Shown here one piece after another: positions 10,101 through 10,726 of a stretch of DNA of 10,726 nucleotides. Position numbers and translations under genes: made by a program. The first letter of the stretch is position 1, and every line of letters begins with the position of its first letter. This stretch comes from Anaerolinea sp. (lineage in GTDB: Bacteria; Chloroflexota; Anaerolineae; JAAEKA01). The stretch spans positions 1 through 10,726 of the forward strand of contig JACSRL010000196.1 of the NCBI GenBank assembly GCA_014879765.1, read 5' to 3'. The notes beneath the pieces were generated by a model, which worked only from the letters and a program-made list of their open reading frames with translations, had not been told where the DNA came from and made no database searches.

Positions 10101-10726
10101 CAGCCGCACAGCCTGGTCATTCTGCTCCCACAGCGTCATCTCGCCGTCGAAGGCCGCGGGCCGGACCCAGGCTTCCCAGGTGGCGGCCTCCACGGTCGCA
10201 GCCGGCGGCAGCTCCACCTCGGCGTAGTCGTCCACGCCGTCCAGCTTGAGCGCGGCCGGGTCGAACAGCCCGGCGTCCTGGGCCGGGTCGGCCAGGGCCG
10301 GCAGGGCGAAGGCCGGCGAGGGGTCGTGCAGCACGGGCCGGCGCGCGGCCTCGATGCCGCCCAACCGCAGAGCGTTCTCGTTGGGCGGCGACTGGTCGGC
10401 GGTCGTGTCCCCCCTGTCCTCGTCGAACGGCCAATAGCCGATCAGGTCGGCGGTCAGCTCCGGCTGCTGGAAGCGGCCGCCTGCGATCTGCTGGGCGCTG
10501 CGAACGCCGCGCCACAGCCGCAGGTCGCGCAGTTGGCCGTCGAAAACCTGTCGGGCTGGCGCGCCGGCGGCCAGATCGACCCCCCGCCCCAGCTCCAGAC
10601 TGGCCCCGTGCAGCGCGATCGGCTCGGCCGCGGTCGCCCCGCCATCCTGCTGGCCGTTGACGTAGAACAGAACGCTCTTGCCGTCGATGCTGACCGCGAC
10701 GTGCGCCGTCTGGCCGGCCGTGAGCG
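1101..10726 (-). CDS. Giant Tc toxin TcA-like subunit with LamG array (5' end outside window)
   Basis: This reads as the A subunit of a Tc toxin complex, which in known systems forms a bell-shaped pentamer that binds a target cell, inserts a channel and injects the TcC cargo released from the TcB-TcC cocoon. The frame stays open to the right window edge, so the true start lies outside. The TTG at 10364 is internal: the 120 codons upstream of it continue a LamG domain in the same frame. The visible part is 3207 residues and ends at a TAG at 1101-1103; P. luminescens TcdA1 is about 2500 residues in total. Order from the edge: LamG array (about residues 1-820), helical shell (860-1600), neuraminidase-like region (1600-1720), LamG-like insert (1960-2090), TcA core (2410-2560), linker (2620-2650), pore helices (2740-2920), TcB-binding domain (2930-3207). 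Diagnostic motifs include FFHIPFFIANQLN, RFADAQRWYHTIFNPT and WDSLKKGLLAGQ. No signal peptide can be judged. The family call is firm; the target and activity are unknown. Confidence 0.93.
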   Translation of the reverse strand, partial: LTAGQTAHVAVSIDGKSVLFYVNGQQDGGATAAEPIALHGASLELGRGVDLAAGAPARQVFDGQLRDLRLWRGVRSAQQIAGGRFQQPELTADLIGYWPFDEDRGDTTADQSPPNENALRLGGIEAARRPVLHDPSPAFALPALADPAQDAGLFDPAALKLDGVDDYAEVELPPAATVEAATWEAWVRPAAFDGEMTLWEQNDQAVRLGWQGNRLAVTLAGNDPATQPFDFGFDRDAWAHVAVVYDRAGQSLALFVNGRLAEQRAYTSAATLSLAAARVGLSQLGKAGLRGLVKELRLWSVARTEGEIQALLFRRLTGVEPKLLAYRPFNEQASLSHAPAWVSPDLLADSLGQGFFRPQRPAVVFDGQGAGGLVQWTATAGAGPCLRRTVELWFKADDVRISRRKQVIFHEGDDQQGLAIYLFDGRLYYGGYSRLADGKAWGHWPGTWLSTDRVRSGKWHHAAIVLDGRDELRDGSFQAYLDGKLVDDGVGAQLARGSGHLALGRAGGAILFHDDTMIDAPAPAPLPAPPLAPDPAPPSAAPPLTPDVLDKTAIPLGKPQQPFPFPAQAFTVECWINPNISRYQGSPISYAASKENDNAFVLYLYGHRELTVVINEQRISASGVASLTPNRWQHVAVTWQASDGQIHVYKDGQPVYNGKISRGRPVPAGGSLVFGQEQDRPGGELDPNEAFHGKLNEVRFWDHVRTAEQIRAGMSQRLPGTERGLAARWPADPAGDAAPAAPAAEAAGGGSSQPGSAAGGAHDATAASPVDAALFAGQILDLRTWTTARTQRQLAVYRYRQLRPADSAAGLDLWWQFAGVVDGRVPDLAGRGHDGRLTPPARVQEIGATPASAMPRSRLDEDGLGRLANLKRLMERYRLPMDRLTALWHEIRHTGRADGRTLWDDTFNPAGGVFQPWPFHMDQPLRWDMSGATDQERSRQIRSRLMGALRISHDALNLLVTTLSGPDETLIELDGLYLTNLYRLARLPGLLGLGVVEFERLLALMNVARVDSLDTLVKVSERAGWMQRTGIDVFELDFLANDRESARVAFPYTDAAIRDQADSLRRQSGDILARPNTFVTAEIGELASAGLFKLMQPGNLGIVDSQGAVRPDYAPPAQFEKLVYLAQAGDPGDAKKPELNLSQAAYARLTQEQLDQLTASQLIAASGLVLDQGQVLLDPTRGDFSDKRLQQLFPAAKAGELLLIREGLERARKIQSDLAARLLQLRDGLAAATLAGLSNLVGATPDRTLAVLRHLGAPGAGKPGAAAVLAAEAQRQLAGRAALKQLFDIIVAVQGDRQALPASLTGRPGGYLYRLSKILFLAGQFGLSVDEIEALVEEPARFSVANILRPDLADLTSLYRFASLKTTFGDTQGKLLKLLSVDGNDRATAADAIYGLTGWDQRQCRSLLDFYATEIAGNRLAGLERLRTMFELAATLHVDVEFFTTHLAQTADLSYDFYARLAANLLEIVRSHYDDQQWARVQRPIHDRLAVQTRAALLGQAMLAISPDFAGRRSPDVLSEYLLLDVQTGSEVDTSRMVQAIASLQHYVQRCMMNLERGIDPASAPVDQWQWMKNYRVWEANRKVFLYPENYIEPELRETKTPFFKELEQDLLQGEINADLVEQVYVRYLDKFAEVANLKIVGSYFEGKKEAGTLHLLGRTRTDPKVYYLRQHVDGRRWTPWKKIDISIEADFATPVFAFNRLFIFWVEFTKIVESRPVKADFWTPKEKRDAEGYKLKVNVAGTQIREEENVDVFKTAIRYTYMNLSGDWVQPQLFMELGRHLEKHEIIRPEWQRPYLQRSLETLFSPAQPQTVTPEDAVKVLQIVAGQPKATELRVTAPEMDMDQMTWSFLANFQVKRLDVTAEQQPAGQPLRLVTYDNKRSGTDLLKSDEDFSITVTDNVSPIPGAPDVGAARLAQLAAESVATALAARSNPAATNAELAAARDRLNAAQQALDAAVAAPKWQTHDLALSVAIGSQTVAQTTVSYDRWQQIAVTLRYDYDKDLYALDLLIDGQSKSGNPAFAARVFSERSALTIGQDKDVPSHYTTQMSEFRLWGQVRSAAELMADRDQRKTTSLAQRLFHIGLDRPEKANLNIQPSSPALNLQRVSAPEPPAERERILLLWGKDIRKGIRNTLQTDENFNMTLEVQPGTPASYDLDLAEKRLYVLETPEFSINDYAAGQQSTLSRFRSDIKNWVISAANRNYALTEAEFQQFRAMIAIWSAFGVVPVNANDPEQIQAFLATLGIQEVRRTIIDDAHTLLHAISSFDASFIDVNNQPGWYVLDAGDEQFLIKFIGEQPLKTATERLKAIPGANTAGNPQPYTMHFELDEALAARASNPWSGFRVEFTRLSTFVVHDLSQDLFAGGIDSLLSLKAQERSEIDFEQTYAPNRASVIPPGYDQATGKVRTGIDFDGAYGLYYREIFFHIPFFIANQLNTNQRFADAQRWYHTIFNPTVIESKEAGVGNDRYWQFRPFRNLSLETLRQMLANQEALEEYRQDPFDPHAIARLRINAYQKAVVMKYIDNLLDWGDNLFGQDTRESINEAAQLYVLAYNLLGARPKSKTIKELRPIGTLEEVLAREAGLPDFIVELDRRRAASAPAAPAAATPNNAIVTDFGIVENEQFMGYWDRVEDRLYKIRHSLNIEGTFRQLALFQPPINPMDLVRAVAGGRDLGSVLSDLNVPVPHYRFTIMWQRAKEVASAVSDLGSALLDALEKKDAQALAILQNVQDEEDLNLSRAILERELKIAEETIEGLQISKESIQARFDHFDRLIANGLIAGEHAWLALKSVALALKVGAGVAKVIKEATGGIPDAEIGGAGFGGSPTATITFGGSVVDAIPGMVAEGLDAAATALDDGAEIAAKVAENERRAAEWAFEKRIAGHELKEIDKQLAIAGLQLEIARHQLIIHTNEIKQNNDTAEFYRSKFSNQDLYTWMVSRLSGLHFQAYKLAYECAKSAEKALQFELPTTQSFISFGHWDSLKKGLLAGQSLLLELDRMEKAHLNQDSRFQEIEKQISMQRSLPEALAELIRSGKTDLQLGETLFNRDFPGHYARMIKTIGVSIKTASAVSPYDSLYATLIQLGSRTLLEPNIDAVRYLMGVGGADQPDANVLRTNWRANQQVAISRIDDEEGDDGMFALDFFFDNRYFPFEGTGAVSAWRLEITKAPEGFDRSSITDVVIHLRYTAKYDSGGFKQAVIGEMSKLQTP
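1104..1945 (-). other. TcA C-terminal TcB-binding domain
   Basis: The last ~280 residues match the TcB-binding domain that receives the beta-propeller of the TcB-TcC cocoon. Visible motifs are LYTWMVSRLSGLHFQAYKLA, FGHWDSLKKGLLAGQSLLL, FPGHYARMIKTIGVSI, a DDGMFALDFFFDNRYFPFEG block and the terminal VVIHLRYTAKYDSGGF. Their preservation implies that a TcB partner exists in the genome, although none is in this window. Confidence 0.88.
1945..2850 (-). other. Linker and pore-forming helices with membrane tip
   Basis: The segment begins with the TcA motif YWDRVEDRLYKIRHSLNIEG (about 2790-2850), which lies at the linker-to-channel boundary in the family. Long charged amphipathic helices follow (ILERELKIAEETIEGL, and further on EIDKQLAIAGLQLEIARHQL). 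Between them a glycine-rich hydrophobic hairpin at about 2140-2370 contains AGFGGSPTATITFGGSVVDA. Its position matches the TcA channel tip that crosses the target membrane after the pH- or receptor-triggered syringe movement. The tip lacks the PN-x-FGLA-type wording I would expect from Photorhabdus proteins, so lipid preference or pore closure may differ. Confidence 0.8.
3050..3590 (-). other. Conserved TcA core
   Basis: This is the most family-diagnostic stretch. It shows IDFDGAYGLYYREIFFHIPF, then IANQLNTNQRFADAQRWYH and TIFNPT, RYWQFRPF, and the helix KAVVMKYIDNLLDWGDNLF followed by the DTRESINEAAQLYVLAYNLLG segment. These motifs align by eye with the central body of TcdA1-like proteins with no gap or broken residue that I can see, which argues against a decayed gene. 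Confidence 0.9.
4460..4845 (-). other. LamG-like domain 5 inserted in the TcA body
   Basis: About 128 residues form a shorter concanavalin-A-like sandwich: LALSVAIGS, YDRWQQIAVTLRYDYD, LDLLIDGQSKSG, ALTIGQDK and the closing strand MSEFRLWGQVRSAAEL at about 4535-4580. It is preceded by a heptad-like helical stretch rich in Ala (4845-4920, NAELAAARDRLNAAQQALDA). TcA proteins vary in receptor-binding inserts in this half of the shell, so this fits a lineage-specific binding domain. Confidence 0.75.
5580..5960 (-). other. Neuraminidase-like region of TcA
   Basis: This segment carries the TcA hallmark VYYLRQHVDGRRWTPWKKID followed by PVFAFNRLFIFWVEF, preceded by the helical stretch ending in VYVRYLDKFAEVANL. 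Databases often name this family 'neuraminidase-like domain-containing protein'. In known TcA structures this part forms the lower closure of the shell around the channel and has not been shown to cleave sialic acid; no catalytic claim is made here. Confidence 0.85.
5900..8150 (-). other. TcA helical shell region with VRP1-like segments
   Basis: After the LamG array the protein becomes mostly helical. It resembles the shell of TcA proteins and the Salmonella virulence plasmid A-protein (VRP1) family. Repeated segments follow the pattern LYRLARLPGLLGLGVVEFER and LYRFASLKTTFGDTQGKL, as is usual in TcA. The segment RLPMDRLTALWHEI near 8070-8120, followed by LWDDTFNP, resembles the TcA stretch after which the N-terminal shell resumes. 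This suggests the LamG array sits within or before the shell, where TcdA1 carries a receptor-binding domain. Exact boundaries are approximate. Confidence 0.75.
8275..8410 (-). other. LamG-like domain 3, closing strand after the insertion
   Basis: About 45 residues carry an isolated LamG closing element, ALFAGQILDLRTWTTARTQ, followed by the usual tail region ending DLWWQFAG. No new sandwich opening lies between domain 4 and this element; there is only an Ala/Gly/Ser linker. The simplest reading is that it completes domain 3, which lacks its closing strand. A degenerate leftover of a separate LamG copy is the alternative. Confidence 0.72.
8530..9070 (-). other. LamG-like domain 4, apparently inserted inside domain 3
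   Basis: This is a full sandwich of about 180 residues: FTVECWINPN opens it, WQHVAVTWQ and IHVYKDGQPVYNG follow, and FHGKLNEVRFWDHVRTAEQI closes it, with a weakened tail AARWPADP. It is flanked on one side by a Pro/Ala linker (9080-9165) and on the other by an Ala/Gly/Ser linker (8405-8528), as expected of a modular insertion. Its own start and end strands are both present, unlike those of the surrounding domain. Confidence 0.83.
9165..9645 (-). other. LamG-like domain 3, front part (interrupted by domain 4)
   Basis: The sandwich opens with AVVFDGQGAGG and RTVELWFKADD, then shows FQAYLDGKLVDDG and HLALGRAGG at about 9205-9228. At the point where the closing strand should come, the chain instead enters a proline-rich linker (about 9080-9165) and then another full LamG. 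The missing closing strand appears about 250 residues later, at 8275-8410. This segment therefore seems to be the first part of a split domain. Confidence 0.78.
9730..10255 (-). other. LamG-like domain 2 (complete)
   Basis: This is a complete LamG/concanavalin-A-like sandwich of about 175 residues. It opens with LKLDGVDDYAEV and the sandwich strand ATWEAWVRP, continues through WAHVAVVYD and LALFVNGRLA, and closes with LVKELRLWSVARTEGEI and the tail LLAYRPFNE. The asparagine-glycine hairpin and the R-x-W closing strand are standard for the Laminin_G_3 type. Within a TcA protein it most plausibly serves as part of a receptor-binding coat; that role is inferred. Confidence 0.88.
10430..10724 (-). 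other. LamG-like domain 1 (C-terminal part, cut by window edge)
   Basis: The first ~98 visible residues are the back half of a laminin-G/concanavalin-A-like sandwich. Typical strands are HVAVSIDGK, LFYVNGQQ and LELGRG, followed by the closing motif FDGQLRDLRLW at about 10512-10544. The domain then runs into the tail LIGYWPFDE, which has counterparts after the other LamG copies in this protein. Such domains usually bind sugars or proteins. The front half lies beyond the window. Confidence 0.85.

Noticed and set aside
10362..10364. TTG as the start of the TcA gene
   Set aside because: The same frame is open for 120 further codons to the window edge and encodes the end of a LamG domain, so translation begins upstream of the window.

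Overview
The window is strongly GC-rich and holds two genes, both on the minus strand and both cut by the window edges. Reading in the transcribed direction (right to left), the first is a giant gene (10726 to 1101). It is open at its 5' end and encodes at least 3207 residues of a TcA-type subunit of an insecticidal-toxin-complex (Tc) machine. After a 50-bp gap comes a second gene (1050 to 1, open at its 3' end). It encodes a secreted protein with a signal peptide, a LysM domain, a probable Cys-Gln thioester domain and a long Thr/Pro-repeat stalk.

The giant protein has two parts. Its first ~820 visible residues are an array of LamG/concanavalin-A-like sandwiches: the end of one cut by the window edge, one complete, and a pair in which one LamG appears nested inside another. 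The remaining ~2390 residues follow the TcA plan: helical shell with VRP1-like segments, neuraminidase-like region, a further LamG-like insert, the conserved TcA core, the linker, the long pore helices with a glycine-rich hydrophobic tip, and the TcB-binding domain. The core motifs are well preserved and there is no internal stop, so the gene looks intact and functional.

The Thr-Pro-Thr repeat tail, the LysM/thioester surface-protein layout and the base composition recall Chloroflexota (Anaerolineae/Caldilineae-like). This is an inference from style, not from a marker gene. No TcB or TcC partner gene, tRNA, rRNA, CRISPR array or mobile element is visible. The partners, if present, lie outside the window.

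A working hypothesis is that the first gene makes a pentameric injection device with an expanded glycan- or protein-binding coat, and that the neighbour is a wall-bound or secreted adhesin able to bond covalently to a target surface. Whether the two act together is unknown; the evidence is only their shared strand and close spacing. The many long open frames on the opposite strand are GC-driven shadows of these two genes.
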